Assembly (NCBI GenBank): GCA_035695825.1
Contig: DASRRH010000018.1
Location: 124,001 to 188,000 of the forward strand
Reading direction: 5' to 3'
Length of the DNA stretch: 64,000 bases
Origin: JAKEFM01 sp035695825
GTDB taxonomy: Bacteria > Planctomycetota > UBA1135 > JAKEFM01
The translations under genes and the position numbers were made by a program. This document shows positions 1 through 8,756 of the stretch, one piece after another. The notes under the pieces were generated by a model, which saw nothing but the letters and a program-made list of their open reading frames with translations, made no database searches and had not been told where the DNA came from. Within the stretch, counting starts at the first letter, position 1. The number at the start of each line of letters is the position of its first letter.

Positions 1-952
1 GGTGGGCCCCGACGGCGGACTCGACGAGTCGACCCCAGAACGCGCGGTCGGCTCGCGCCTCGTCGAATCCGAGGGGCGAGGCGGCCGTCATGAGGGCGGT
101 GTTCAGGACCTGGAGCTTCGGGCTGGAGGCCCGTTGCCGAACCTTCCGTCCCGAGAACTTGGAGAGGCCGGCGAGCATCCCGGCTCCGGAAAGGAGCTCG
201 AGGTAGTGGGCGAGGGTCGTCGTGTTGCCCGCGTCGTGGAGCTGTCCGAGCATCTTCTGGTAGGAGAGCACCTCGCCCGAGTGGTCGCATCCCAGCTGGA
301 AGAGGCGGCGCAGGAGCGCGGGCTTGTCCACGCGGGTGAGGAGGAGGATGTCGCGGGAGACGGTCGTCTCCACGAGGGAGTCGAGGACGTACCGGGACCA
401 CCTCTCCCGGTCGCCGGCGAGAGGAGCCGCGCCCGGGTAGCCGCCGAAGTAGAGGTACCGGTCGAGGTCGAAGCCGAAGGCCTCCCGCATCTCGGCGAAG
501 GACCAGTGGGGGACGCGAAGGATTTCGAAGCGGCCCGCGAGGCTTTCCGTGAGGCCGCGCTGGACGAGGAGGGGGGAGGAGCCGAGGAGGACGACCTTGA
601 GGGCGGTCTTCGCCGCCGAGTCCTCGTCCCAGAAACGCTTCGCGCTCTCGGACCACCCGGGGACCTTCTGAATCTCGTCTAGCACGAGGAGCCCGCCGCG
701 CCGCCCTCCCTCCCGCGCGCGTTCCCGTCCGATCTCCCACTGCTCCTCGATCCAGCGGCGGTCGCGGAGCGTCGGCTCGTCGGCCGAGGCGTAGTGGGCG
801 GGAAACCGGACCTCGCCGATCGCTTGCCGGGCGAGGGTCGTCTTCCCCGACTGCCGGGGGCCCGCGAGGACCTGGAGGAAGCGCCGCGGTTCGCGGAGGC
901 GTCCGACGAGCGCGGCGCAGAGGGAACGGCGGTAGCCGGTGGCGTGCTTCAA
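1..952 (-). CDS. DUF4143-type AAA ATPase, 3' part outside window
   Basis: The minus-strand frame reads uninterrupted from 952 to the window edge (317 codons). Its order is that of the ATPase family with a C-terminal DUF4143 domain: Walker A (GPRQSGKTTLAR) near residue 30, Walker B (GGLLVLDEIQ) about 50 residues later, then DUF4143 signatures such as FGGYPGAAPL and GRLVESAVGAH at the edge. In these proteins the ATPase precedes a PD-(D/E)XK-like module; the cellular role is not established. The start is TTG at 952: an in-frame TAA lies five codons upstream and no ATG or GTG lies between. The 3' end is missing, so completeness cannot be judged. A 7-bp-arm palindrome sits just upstream of the start. 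Family call is firm; function unknown. Confidence 0.85.
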   Translation of the reverse strand, partial: MKHATGYRRSLCAALVGRLREPRRFLQVLAGPRQSGKTTLARQAIGEVRFPAHYASADEPTLRDRRWIEEQWEIGRERAREGGRRGGLLVLDEIQKVPGWSESAKRFWDEDSAAKTALKVVLLGSSPLLVQRGLTESLAGRFEILRVPHWSFAEMREAFGFDLDRYLYFGGYPGAAPLAGDRERWSRYVLDSLVETTVSRDILLLTRVDKPALLRRLFQLGCDHSGEVLSYQKMLGQLHDAGNTTTLAHYLELLSGAGMLAGLSKFSGRKVRQRASSPKLQVLNTALMTAASPLGFDEARADRAFWGRLVESAVGAH

Positions 953-964
953 CGGGCTGACGAA

Positions 965-984
965 TTACTCAATATAGTGAGTAA
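965..984. promoter_or_regulatory. palindromic operator-like site
   Basis: TTACTCA and TGAGTAA form 7-bp perfect inverted arms around a 6-nt AT-rich centre. A further TTTACTC copy follows at 986-992. The site lies 13 nt upstream of the TTG start of the DUF4143 ATPase, in an AT-rich island inside very GC-rich sequence. This is typical of a dimeric repressor operator or a promoter overlapped by one. No binding protein can be named. Confidence 0.5.
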
Positions 985-1057
985 ATTTACTCTGGATCAT
1001 GAGCAAACGGAAGGGCCCCCGGACAGCCCCCCCCCCCAAGCCTTCCGCCAAGGAGGG

Positions 1058-3400
1058 TCAGTCGCCGAGGCGTCCGAGGAAGAGCCGATCGAGGCCGATC
1101 ATCCAGTCGCCGCGGGCCTCCTCGTTGCGGCCGACCACCTCGAAGGTGAACCGGTGCACGCCTCCTTCGAGCGGGCGCTCGCCGAAGGAGGCCGCGGCGA
1201 CCCCGACCTCCGGGGCGTAGCCGTCCCACGGATCGCCCTGCGCCTCGCCGTCGACGAGGAGGCGGAAGATCGCGTAGTCGGGCGCGCGCGTGAATCGGCC
1301 GTCGATCCGGTACCGCCCGGCTTCCGGAACGGGCACCTCGATGGTGAAGGAGGAGCCGACGCGGGCATTCCGGAACCAGAGCTGGGAGGTCCCCTTCCGT
1401 TCCGGGTCCCAGGAGATCGGCTGCTCGACAGCGTGGCCGTCCTTCACGGACTCGGGGGCCAGCGGGAGATGGCTTTCCCCCTCGAGCAGGTCCTGGAAGC
1501 GGAGCATCTGGATCCCGAGCCACCGGTTCGGATTCGGGGCCTTCTCCCACGGTGCCTCGCGGAGCGCGAGGCGGTGCTCTCCCGACTCGAGGGAGAAGGG
1601 TGCGGAAGCGCCCGACGTCGGTAACGCAGCGGGCGTCCAGACCATGACCCTTCGCCCGTCGACCTCCACCCGGACGTCCGTTCGCGGGTCCGGCCCCATG
1701 CGATAGCCGGCGAGCAGGCGGAAGATCCCGGACTGTCCAACCTCGAAACGCAACTCCGCGGAGAAGGTCTCGCCGCTCCGCTCGAGGTCAAGGAACGGGC
1801 GGCGGACCGAACCGGCCGGGTGGGGGACCACCCTCGCCTTCCCGGCGACGAGGCGGTCGAGGAGCGCCTTCGCGTCGAGGGCGCCCGCCGGGAGGGGCGC
1901 GGTGACCAGCGGGCGAGGGTCCTCCTCGAGCGGGAACGCCGCCACGCCCTCGGAGCGGTCGAGGTAGGCGTAGGCGACCGCCGCGTAGCCGGCGCCGGGG
2001 TAATCGTTGCGGCCGCCATGCTCGATCGTCATTCGGAACGACTTCTCGAACGGGATCGCGTCCGGGACATGGAACCGATAGACGCCGATTTCGCCGCGGT
2101 TCTCCTCCTTCACCGTGCAGCCGTGGAAAGGCTGTTGCACGGGGCCGCGGTTGAAGTACCAGCCGCTGTTGAAGTAGTCCTCCGTCCCCGTCCCGTTGAA
2201 CGCTTTCTCGCCGTCGGCCCACACCTCCTCGTCTCCCTCGAGGAACCAGATCCCGTCGTTCCCAACCATCGCCATCGAGACGCCGACGAAGTGGCCGCGG
2301 CCGGTCTCCTCGAGGATCCTGAAGGCGCGCCCCGCCCGCGTCGTCTCCTGCCGGTAGCGCGCGTGGAAGCGGAGCGGCGTTCCGGGGTCGCCGCTCGTGG
2401 AGCGCGCTCGAAGGACGACGTCGCCGGGGGGCGAGCCCCGCGCGGCGATCCCGATCCGGATGCCGTTCGAGAAGGGCATCCGGAAGAAGGATCGAAGGGT
2501 CGAGCCCCGGAGCAGGATCGGCATCGCGGCGGTGTCGCGCAGGCCGAAGGGAGAGCAGAAGAAGAGGTCGAGCGGAGCGTCGACGGCAGGCTCCTTTGCA
2601 CCGTCGACCCAGACGCGGAGGAAGAGGTCGCGGAGTTCCGTCCCCTCTGAAACCTGCAGAAAGAGCTCGTCGATCCGCCCCGCCCCCTCCTTCCAGAAGA
2701 GATCCCCGGCGCGGGCGAGGGGTCGAGCCGCGTTCACGGTGAAGGCCCAGGGAGGGCCTCGTGCGGGATCCTCCTCCCCGAGGCGTCCGAGGATCTCCTC
2801 GACTCTGCGGATCGATTCGAGGAACCTCGGTTCTCGGGCGTCCCCAACGGAGGCCGCCGCCCCCTCGGGCAGGTCCATCACCTCGACTTGGTAGTAGCAC
2901 CGGCCGGGACGGTCGACCGAGACCTCGAGGCCGTCGCGGAACCCCATCGGCAGGTAGGAGATCGCCCCGCCCGAGGAGCGCGTCGCGAGCGGCGGCGCGA
3001 ATGGGGGGACCTTCCCGTCGAAGAGCGCGCCGAAGGGCGCTTCGAATCGCGCCCCCGCTCGGTCCGCGAACCGGAAGAGGGCGGGCGCCTTCTCCTCTCC
3101 GTCGGGATTGGCGCTCCAGATCCGGAGCACGATCCCCGAGCCCTCGACCCGCGCCAGGACGGCGCGATCCCCGTCGACCGCGAGGAAGTGCCCGGCGTCG
3201 TCGTTCCCGCCGGTCCGGTCGAACGAGGAGAATTGCCGGACCTTCCACGGCCGGGGCTGAGGGAGCTTTGCGAGGTCGAAGAGGTCGGCGAGGTCGAACG
3301 AGCCCTCTCCGGCGCCGGCGAGGAGGAGGAGCGCGAGCATCCGCGGCAGGGAGCTTAGCGGCCGCGGAGGGGAACCCAGGACGCCCGAGGGGCGTCTCAT
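1058..3400 (-). CDS. secreted GH172/DUF2961 family protein with extra C-terminal modules
   Basis: 780 residues. A short signal peptide (hydrophobic run LALLLLAGAG, about residues 22-31) precedes a DUF2961 domain across about residues 45-420. That domain shows the family hallmarks GGNDDAGHF near its start and GTGTEDYFNSGWYF followed by QPFHGC and YRFHVPDAIPF. DUF2961 is now glycoside hydrolase family 172, with fructofuranosidase and arabinofuranosidase activities known; the two conserved acidic residues cannot be pinned by eye. Two beta-rich modules follow (about 480-620 and 650-780), the last resembling a carbohydrate-binding fold. Start ATG 3400 is chosen because GAGGGAG lies upstream; ATG 3340, at the hydrophobic core, is the alternative. 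Expected to be exported and to act on plant or microbial polysaccharide; substrate unknown. Confidence 0.85.
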   Translation of the reverse strand: MRRPSGVLGSPPRPLSSLPRMLALLLLAGAGEGSFDLADLFDLAKLPQPRPWKVRQFSSFDRTGGNDDAGHFLAVDGDRAVLARVEGSGIVLRIWSANPDGEEKAPALFRFADRAGARFEAPFGALFDGKVPPFAPPLATRSSGGAISYLPMGFRDGLEVSVDRPGRCYYQVEVMDLPEGAAASVGDAREPRFLESIRRVEEILGRLGEEDPARGPPWAFTVNAARPLARAGDLFWKEGAGRIDELFLQVSEGTELRDLFLRVWVDGAKEPAVDAPLDLFFCSPFGLRDTAAMPILLRGSTLRSFFRMPFSNGIRIGIAARGSPPGDVVLRARSTSGDPGTPLRFHARYRQETTRAGRAFRILEETGRGHFVGVSMAMVGNDGIWFLEGDEEVWADGEKAFNGTGTEDYFNSGWYFNRGPVQQPFHGCTVKEENRGEIGVYRFHVPDAIPFEKSFRMTIEHGGRNDYPGAGYAAVAYAYLDRSEGVAAFPLEEDPRPLVTAPLPAGALDAKALLDRLVAGKARVVPHPAGSVRRPFLDLERSGETFSAELRFEVGQSGIFRLLAGYRMGPDPRTDVRVEVDGRRVMVWTPAALPTSGASAPFSLESGEHRLALREAPWEKAPNPNRWLGIQMLRFQDLLEGESHLPLAPESVKDGHAVEQPISWDPERKGTSQLWFRNARVGSSFTIEVPVPEAGRYRIDGRFTRAPDYAIFRLLVDGEAQGDPWDGYAPEVGVAAASFGERPLEGGVHRFTFEVVGRNEEARGDWMIGLDRLFLGRLGD

Positions 3401-3559
3401 CCCATGGCCGCTCCCTCGTTGACGCAAGCAGGGGGGGGATGAGAGACTCGCAAGTGCTTCTCGTGGAAGGTCGTGGCCGGCCGCGGCGCGGGAGAGCCCC
3501 CGCCCTTGCGGCGGCCGAGTCCCCAGCGCCCCCGTCGGGGGCAGGAATGTGAAGTCCCG

Positions 3560-5281
3560 ATGAAACGGATCCCCATCCTCCCCGTTCTCCTCGCGAGTGC
3601 CCTGTCGGCGTCCGGCGCCGCGGCACAGACCGCCTGCTCGCTCGGGCCTCCCGCGCCCCCGGCGTACGGCGCGGTGGCGACCGCCCCGGCGTTCGCTTCG
3701 ATCCTCGGGAGCGCGACCGCCGTCGTCCTCCACGGGGCGGGCGTCGACGACACGATGTCCCCGGTGACGCCCCTCCCGATCGCGTTCTCCTTCATGGGAA
3801 TCCCGAGGGCGGGGTTCACCGTCGACTCGAACGGAAACGTCCGGTTCGCCGCCGGCGCGAGCGACTTCACGAACGACCCCATCCCCGCGGCCCTGACGCC
3901 GAACGACTACATCGCCGCGTGGTGGGACGATCTCCACACCGGGCTCGCCGGCTCCGTCCTCTACGACGTCGTCGGCGGCTCCCTCGTCATCGAGTGGAAC
4001 GCGGTCGAGCACTTCCCCGGCTCGAACGGGAGCGGGGAGAGCGCGACGTTCCAGGTCGTCCTGAACCCCTCCCCCGCGGACACGATCGACTTCCACTACG
4101 ACGGAGCGACGTTCGCCGCGGGCGTCGATCCCTGGTCGGCCACGATCGGAGTCGAGGACGGCACGGGAGCGACGGGCCTCGACGTGACGGGAGGAGCGGC
4201 GGCGAACGCCGTCTTCCCGGCGACCGACTTCACGCTCGCCCCCGGGCCCGTCCTTCCGGGACCTCCGGTGCTGAACTACGTCGCGACCCCGTTGGCTCCC
4301 GCCTTCTCCTCGATCTCGGGGGCCGTGGGCGAGGTCGTCCTGCTCCTCCCCGTGACGGACGACACGACCTCCCCCGCGGCCGCGCTTCCCGCCCCCTTCT
4401 CGTTCTACGGCGTGCCGAAGGCGGCCTTCCAGGTCAACAACAACGGCTGGATCGCGTTCGACCAGGCGCTCGGGCTCGGCTACTTCACGAACGCCGCGAT
4501 CCCGACCGCGGCCGCCCCGAACGACGTGATCTTCCCGTGGTGGGACGACAACTACCTCTTCGCCGGAGTCGGTTCGGTCAGCTACCTCGTGACGGGAGGC
4601 GGCGACCTGATCGTCCAATGGACGAGCGAAGGGCACTTCGCCACGGTCGCGGGTAGCCACAGCGCGACCTACCAGGCGATCCTCCACCCCTCTCCCGCGG
4701 ACACGATCGAGTTCCACTACGACGCGGCGAGCTTCGTCGCCGGCCCCAGCTGGACGGCGACGATCGGCGTCGAAAACGCGGCGGGGACCGTCGGCCTCGA
4801 CGTGACGGGTCTCGGGACGCTGAACACCGTCCTCCCCGCCACCGACTACCTGCTCGACCTCTGCGTGCCGTGCGGGACCACGGCGAGCTTCGGCCCGCCC
4901 TGCCCGTCGACGATCGGCACGGCGGGCGGACCTCCGCTCGCGGGAAACCTCGGGTTCGCGATCACCCAGGCGGGCGCGGCGCCGAGCGTCCCGAGCTTCC
5001 TCGTCCTCGGCTTCTCGAACACGACCTGGGTGCTTCCGCCCGCGATCCCGCTGCCGCTGCCGCTGTTCGTCTTCGGCGCGGTCGGGGGGTGCTCGCTCCT
5101 CGTCTCCGCGGACATCATCCTCTCGACCGCCACGACCCCGGCTGGGACGAGCGCGGTCCCCATCCCGATCCCTCCGGGAACCACGCCCTGCATCGGAGTC
5201 TACTTCCAGTGGGTGAACGTCACGGGGATCTTCCCCCTGACGCTCCCCACTTCCGACGGCATGCTGGTCGCCACGGGCTAG
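3560..5281 (+). CDS. secreted two-repeat protein with planctomycete-type C-terminal domain
   Basis: 573 residues with a clear signal peptide (MKRIPILPVLLASALSASG, cleavage after AAA). Two homologous repeats of about 190 residues follow. Each holds a FSFxGxP motif, an N-G-N/W turn, an NDxIxxWWDD motif, a W/SEGHF- or AVEHF-like strand, LxPSPADTIxFHYD and a closing ATIGVE-GLDVTG block, reminiscent of nidogen-like (NIDO) or proprotein beta domains. The last 120 residues begin with a Cys pair and contain FGPPCPSTIGTAG, PLAGN, GCSLLVS and PIPIPPG, a pattern recalled from many secreted planctomycete proteins. No catalytic residues are apparent; a surface or adhesive role is a guess. Start ATG 3560 is the first codon giving an intact signal peptide. 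A strong hairpin follows at 5305-5331. Confidence 0.8.
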   Translation: MKRIPILPVLLASALSASGAAAQTACSLGPPAPPAYGAVATAPAFASILGSATAVVLHGAGVDDTMSPVTPLPIAFSFMGIPRAGFTVDSNGNVRFAAGASDFTNDPIPAALTPNDYIAAWWDDLHTGLAGSVLYDVVGGSLVIEWNAVEHFPGSNGSGESATFQVVLNPSPADTIDFHYDGATFAAGVDPWSATIGVEDGTGATGLDVTGGAAANAVFPATDFTLAPGPVLPGPPVLNYVATPLAPAFSSISGAVGEVVLLLPVTDDTTSPAAALPAPFSFYGVPKAAFQVNNNGWIAFDQALGLGYFTNAAIPTAAAPNDVIFPWWDDNYLFAGVGSVSYLVTGGGDLIVQWTSEGHFATVAGSHSATYQAILHPSPADTIEFHYDAASFVAGPSWTATIGVENAAGTVGLDVTGLGTLNTVLPATDYLLDLCVPCGTTASFGPPCPSTIGTAGGPPLAGNLGFAITQAGAAPSVPSFLVLGFSNTTWVLPPAIPLPLPLFVFGAVGGCSLLVSADIILSTATTPAGTSAVPIPIPPGTTPCIGVYFQWVNVTGIFPLTLPTSDGMLVATG

Positions 5282-5304
5282 TCCCCGGGTTCATCGGATC
5301 CTTC

Positions 5305-5331
5305 GCGGGCGCGGCCTTCGGCCGCGCCCGC
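5305..5331. terminator. bidirectional hairpin terminator
   Basis: Perfect 12-bp GC stem (5305-5316 with 5320-5331) and TTC loop, between the convergent stops at 5281 and 5333. No U-tract, as often in high-GC genomes. Confidence 0.6.
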
Positions 5332-5332
5332 T

Positions 5333-6247
5333 TCATGGACGCGCGCCGGCGTGGAGGAGGGTCCCCGCGACCGGCCGGCGCTCGGCCTCCGCGACGACGC
5401 CGACGGGCGGGCGCGCCCCGAGCGGCGTGACGACCGAGGAGAGGAGCGCGAGGGGCGTCGTGTCGAAGGTCGGGCTCTCGATGCGCACGCCCCGCGCAGG
5501 CCTCGGCCAGACCTCCCGGGCCGGCCCCGGGCGATCGCGGAGCCGAGCGGCCAGGACCGAGGGGAGGACCTTCGAGGAGTCGGCCAGGGCGAGGACCGTC
5601 CCGCCACCCTCCCGGATCCTCCGGGCGGCCGCGCAGGTGCCGGCCTTGTTCACGAGGCCGAAGGCGGAAAGGGCGTCCGCCCCGACGAGGAAGAGGTCGG
5701 CCTCGGCGGCCGCGTCGAGGAAGGCGAGGTCCGGGAGGAGGCGGACGCGGAGCCCCGCCCGCGCGAGCGTCGCGGCTGTACGCCGGCCCTCCAGTCCGGG
5801 GCGCGATTCCGAGCAGACGACTTCGAGGGACCTCCGCCTCCCGGCCCGGACGAGGGCGGCCGTGACGGTGCTCGACCAGGAATGGACCGCGACGGGACCG
5901 TGGGCGGGGACGAGGCGCGCCGCGCGCGCGGCGATCGCCTTCCGGTCGCGGGAGAGACCAAGGGCGAACGCGCGGGCGGCGCGAGCGGCCGACGAGACGG
6001 GGTCGCGACCTCCCCGCTCGAGCGCGAGGAGAAGGCCGTTCGCGAGGTTGAGGAGCGGCGCCATCGAAGGTTGGACGGCGGCGAGCGCGCGAGCCGCGAG
6101 GCGCAATTCCCCGAGATCGGCCCGCCCACAGGCACGGGCGAACCCGTCCGCCGCGCGCGCGGCGAGCTCGGCGGCGCCCGCGGTCCGGTCGACCGAGAGC
6201 GCTCGGAGGAGGGCGCGAAGTCGCTCGTCCAAGAGGGGCGCGTTCAA
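5333..6247 (-). CDS. eIF2B alpha/beta/delta-like protein
   Basis: About 304 residues of the Rossmann-like eIF-2B family, which in bacteria includes methylthioribose-1-phosphate isomerase and ribose-1,5-bisphosphate isomerase relatives. Visible signatures are VHSWSSTVTAAL, VVCSESRPGLEGR (the substrate-binding SRP-like motif), FLVGADAL and LVNKAGTCAAA, then ADSSKVLPS near the C-terminus. It lacks the extended N-terminal domain of MtnA, and the isomerase cysteine cannot be placed with confidence, so substrate is open. No ATG gives a sensible N-terminus; TTG 6247 is chosen, with TTG 6232 as alternative. It is divergent from yqeY 43 nt away, and its 3' end abuts the 5305-5331 hairpin. Confidence 0.75.
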   Translation of the reverse strand: MNAPLLDERLRALLRALSVDRTAGAAELAARAADGFARACGRADLGELRLAARALAAVQPSMAPLLNLANGLLLALERGGRDPVSSAARAARAFALGLSRDRKAIAARAARLVPAHGPVAVHSWSSTVTAALVRAGRRRSLEVVCSESRPGLEGRRTAATLARAGLRVRLLPDLAFLDAAAEADLFLVGADALSAFGLVNKAGTCAAARRIREGGGTVLALADSSKVLPSVLAARLRDRPGPAREVWPRPARGVRIESPTFDTTPLALLSSVVTPLGARPPVGVVAEAERRPVAGTLLHAGARP

Positions 6248-6290
6248 CGCGGGAACCGGTAGGATTCCGCCCGCCCCGACACTACCGGCG

Positions 6291-6737
6291 ATGGGACCCC
6301 TCGGCACGAGGATCGAGAAGGATCTCCGCGAGGCGATGAAGGCCCGCGACGCGGCGCGGACCTCGACGCTCCGGATGCTCGTCGCGGACCTGCGGAACGA
6401 GGAGATGCGAGGCGGAGCGACCCTCGACGAGGCGCGCGAGTTCGAGGTGCTGCGGCGGGCCCTCAAGGCCCGTCACGACGCGGCGGAGGGGTTCGACAAG
6501 GGAAGCCGCCCCGACGCCGCGGCGAAGGAGCGCGCGGAGGCGGCGCTGATCGAGACCTACCTGCCGAAGCTCCTGAGCGCATCGGAGACCGAAGCCGCCG
6601 CGCGAGTGATCGCGGCCGAGCTCGGCCTCGCTTCGAAGCGGGACATGGGCCGTCTCATGAAGGAGCTCCTCGGGCGCCATCGGGGCCGGGTCGACGGGAA
6701 GGTCGCGCAGGAAATCGCCGCTCGCGTGCTCGCCTGA
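6291..6737 (+). CDS. GatB/YqeY domain protein
   Basis: 148 residues, the normal length for YqeY. The start MGPLGTRIEKDLREAMKARD and the body (STLRMLVADLRNEEM, then EAALIETYLPKLLSASE) match the family throughout. YqeY is homologous to the tail domain of the GatB subunit of tRNA amidotransferase and to part of some glutaminyl-tRNA synthetases, where it contacts tRNA. Standing alone its role is unsettled; a tRNA-binding function is inferred. It contains the C-terminal lysine/arginine-rich helix RDMGRLMKELLGRH. Start ATG 6291 begins the domain directly. The next gene begins 143 nt downstream. Confidence 0.9.
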   Translation: MGPLGTRIEKDLREAMKARDAARTSTLRMLVADLRNEEMRGGATLDEAREFEVLRRALKARHDAAEGFDKGSRPDAAAKERAEAALIETYLPKLLSASETEAAARVIAAELGLASKRDMGRLMKELLGRHRGRVDGKVAQEIAARVLA

Positions 6738-6880
6738 CGGGCTCGAGCCGCGCGGCGGCGAGGAAGACCGGGGCCGACACCCCCTCTCCCGCCTTCACAC
6801 TCCCAGCCGTTGACGGTGGGGGAAACTGGGATAAGGTGCGCCGCCGCCCAAGGGCCGGGCTCTCCGGCGGAAGGATCAAG

Positions 6881-8413
6881 GTGCAGTTCCTCACACCCGA
6901 CTCGGTGCGAGGCAGGGTCGGCTTCGTGGTCCCGCGCTGGACGACGGGACCGTCGTCGGACCGGCAGGGGGTGCCGTTCCGGTCGATCGCGGTCGCCTCG
7001 GCGATCTTCAACGCCGGGTACGAGATCGTCTGGTTCGACGAGGCCGTCGACGTCAACGGCAAGGACGGCACCGGGGAGTTCCTCAAGGCTGTGGACGGCG
7101 CGCGCGCCGTCTTCTTCTGGTTGAACGAGCTGACCCCCGCGGTGCAGATGGGCGGCGTGCTGCGCCTTGCGACGCAAGTCCGCGAAGCGCACCCGGAGAT
7201 CCCCACCTGCGTCGGGGGTCCGTTCATCACCCTGTGCCCTCCCGAGGTCCTCTACGGGGACTACGGGCCCGTCGACTACTTCCTGCGGTCCGAGTCGGAG
7301 GATCCGGCCCCCCAGTTCCTCGCCGCCCTCGAGGGGAGGGAGCCGCTCGACGGGGTCTCGGGACTCGTCTGGCCGCGCGAGCGCCGGCACGCCGCCGTCC
7401 GCCCCCACGTGCGATTCCGTGCCGAGCATACCTCCGTCTACCGCCACCTCGACCTCACCCCGTACATCCAGCGGATCGGCGGCTTCTTCGGCAACGGCGA
7501 GCCGACGCTCGCGATCGGCACGGGCCGCGGATGCGCGAAGGGTTGCTCCTTCTGCTACTGGACGAACTTCGAGCCCTCCCTCCTCGACCCCGGAGCGATC
7601 GTCGACCTCGTCGAGTTCCTCCGGGGGCGCTACGGCGTGCGGCAGTTCCACCTCGCCGAGCTCGACTTCTTCACGAACCGCGCCCGGCCGCTGGGGATGG
7701 CGCGCCTCTGGCGCGAGCGCGTCCCCGACTGCGGGTGGTTCACGCTCGCCTCGCCCGTCGACGCCATGCGGTTCACCGAGGCGGACTGGGACCTCCTCGC
7801 CGAGGGGGGATGCCGCAAGCTCGAGTTCGGGACCGAATCGGGCTCGGCGAGGATGCTCCGGGCGATTCGCAAGCGCCATCGCCCCGACGACCCCTGGGAG
7901 CTCGCGCGGATCACGCTGCGGCGGGGCATCGCGTCGATGCACAACTTCGTCTTCGGGCTCGTCGGGGAGACCGAGGAGGACCGTCGCGCGTCGTGCCGAC
8001 TCATCCTGCGCCTCGGCGACCTCGACCCGGAGCGCGTCTACTTCACCTTCCGGTTCTTCCAGGCCGCCTGGGACGTGCCGATGGGCGAGGAGGCGATCGC
8101 GCAGACGGAGGGCTTCCCCCGATCGCTCCGCGAGGTGCTCGACTACCGCCCGGTCTACGGGGACGTCGGCGGGCGCGCGCTCCAATGGCTCACCGCGGAG
8201 GAGGAGCGGCGCGTGAAGACGATGGTCTACTACTTCCTCCCGATCGTCTCGAGCCGCCTCGTCTACCCGGAGAGGTGGCGTCAGGGTCTGTATCGCGGGC
8301 TCCGGTCGCTCGCGCGGGTCCGCGCGCAGCGGGGCTGGTTCGGGCTCGGGGCCGACCGCTGGCTCTTCCAGCGGGCGCTCGGCGGCGGGCTCGACTGCAC
8401 GTATACGGCGTGA
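6881..8413 (+). CDS. B12-binding-domain radical SAM protein
   Basis: 510 residues. The N-terminal part (about 1-185) has the alternating-strand pattern of a cobalamin-binding Rossmann domain (FFWLNELTPAVQMGGVLRLA, TCVGGPFITLCPPEVL) but no clear DxHxxG motif, so cobalamin binding may be lost. The radical SAM core carries the iron-sulfur motif CAKGCSFC near residue 220, followed by typical barrel segments (FHLAELDFFTN, KLEFGTESGSARMLRAI, NFVFGLVGETEEDR). Start GTG 6881 has GGAAGGA about 6 nt upstream and begins the first beta-strand; GTG 6836 is possible but adds an Arg-rich tail. Such proteins methylate or rearrange lipids, cofactors or peptides; no neighbour fixes the substrate. Confidence 0.88.
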   Translation: MQFLTPDSVRGRVGFVVPRWTTGPSSDRQGVPFRSIAVASAIFNAGYEIVWFDEAVDVNGKDGTGEFLKAVDGARAVFFWLNELTPAVQMGGVLRLATQVREAHPEIPTCVGGPFITLCPPEVLYGDYGPVDYFLRSESEDPAPQFLAALEGREPLDGVSGLVWPRERRHAAVRPHVRFRAEHTSVYRHLDLTPYIQRIGGFFGNGEPTLAIGTGRGCAKGCSFCYWTNFEPSLLDPGAIVDLVEFLRGRYGVRQFHLAELDFFTNRARPLGMARLWRERVPDCGWFTLASPVDAMRFTEADWDLLAEGGCRKLEFGTESGSARMLRAIRKRHRPDDPWELARITLRRGIASMHNFVFGLVGETEEDRRASCRLILRLGDLDPERVYFTFRFFQAAWDVPMGEEAIAQTEGFPRSLREVLDYRPVYGDVGGRALQWLTAEEERRVKTMVYYFLPIVSSRLVYPERWRQGLYRGLRSLARVRAQRGWFGLGADRWLFQRALGGGLDCTYTA

Positions 8414-8431
8414 CCCGGCCGGAGACCGGGC

Positions 8432-8752
8432 GTGGGGGAGGCGAAATGGGGCGTCCTCGAGCGGTTCCGGCTCTTCCCCGGTCGCGGCGCCGCGCCCGGT
8501 AGGAGCGACCTCCTCCGTCGGGCCGTCGAGGGACGCGTCGCGCTCCTGAGGGCCGGCGCGCACATGCTCGGTCCTTTCCGCGTCGTCGACGAGGCGGGGG
8601 AGTGGTGGCTCCTCGCCTGGAAGTTCCCCGACCGCTCGGCCGCCGAAGGACTCCGGCGCCTCCACGAGGACCCGGACTGGCTCCGATCCGTCGAGACGCG
8701 GGTGGAGGAGGGGCCCGAGGGGGACCTCGCCGACGGACTCCCCGGAGGCTGA
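8432..8752 (+). CDS. small hypothetical protein, ferredoxin-fold-like
   Basis: 106 residues, not assigned to a family. GTG 8432 has a GGAG 7 nt upstream and the gene sits 18 nt after the radical SAM gene, so the two could be co-transcribed. The segment WWLLAWKFPDRSAAEGLRRLHEDPDWLRSVE looks like the strand-helix-strand of antibiotic biosynthesis monooxygenase (ABM) or stress-responsive A/B-barrel domains. That is a weak resemblance. It ends 4 nt before the convergent epimerase stop. Confidence 0.5.
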   Translation: MGEAKWGVLERFRLFPGRGAAPGRSDLLRRAVEGRVALLRAGAHMLGPFRVVDEAGEWWLLAWKFPDRSAAEGLRRLHEDPDWLRSVETRVEEGPEGDLADGLPGG

Positions 8753-8756
8753 GCCG

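Noticed and set aside
1058..4717. Long minus-strand open frame joining the GH172 gene to 4717
   Set aside because: The part above 3400 is the antisense of the secreted protein gene and is highly Arg-rich.
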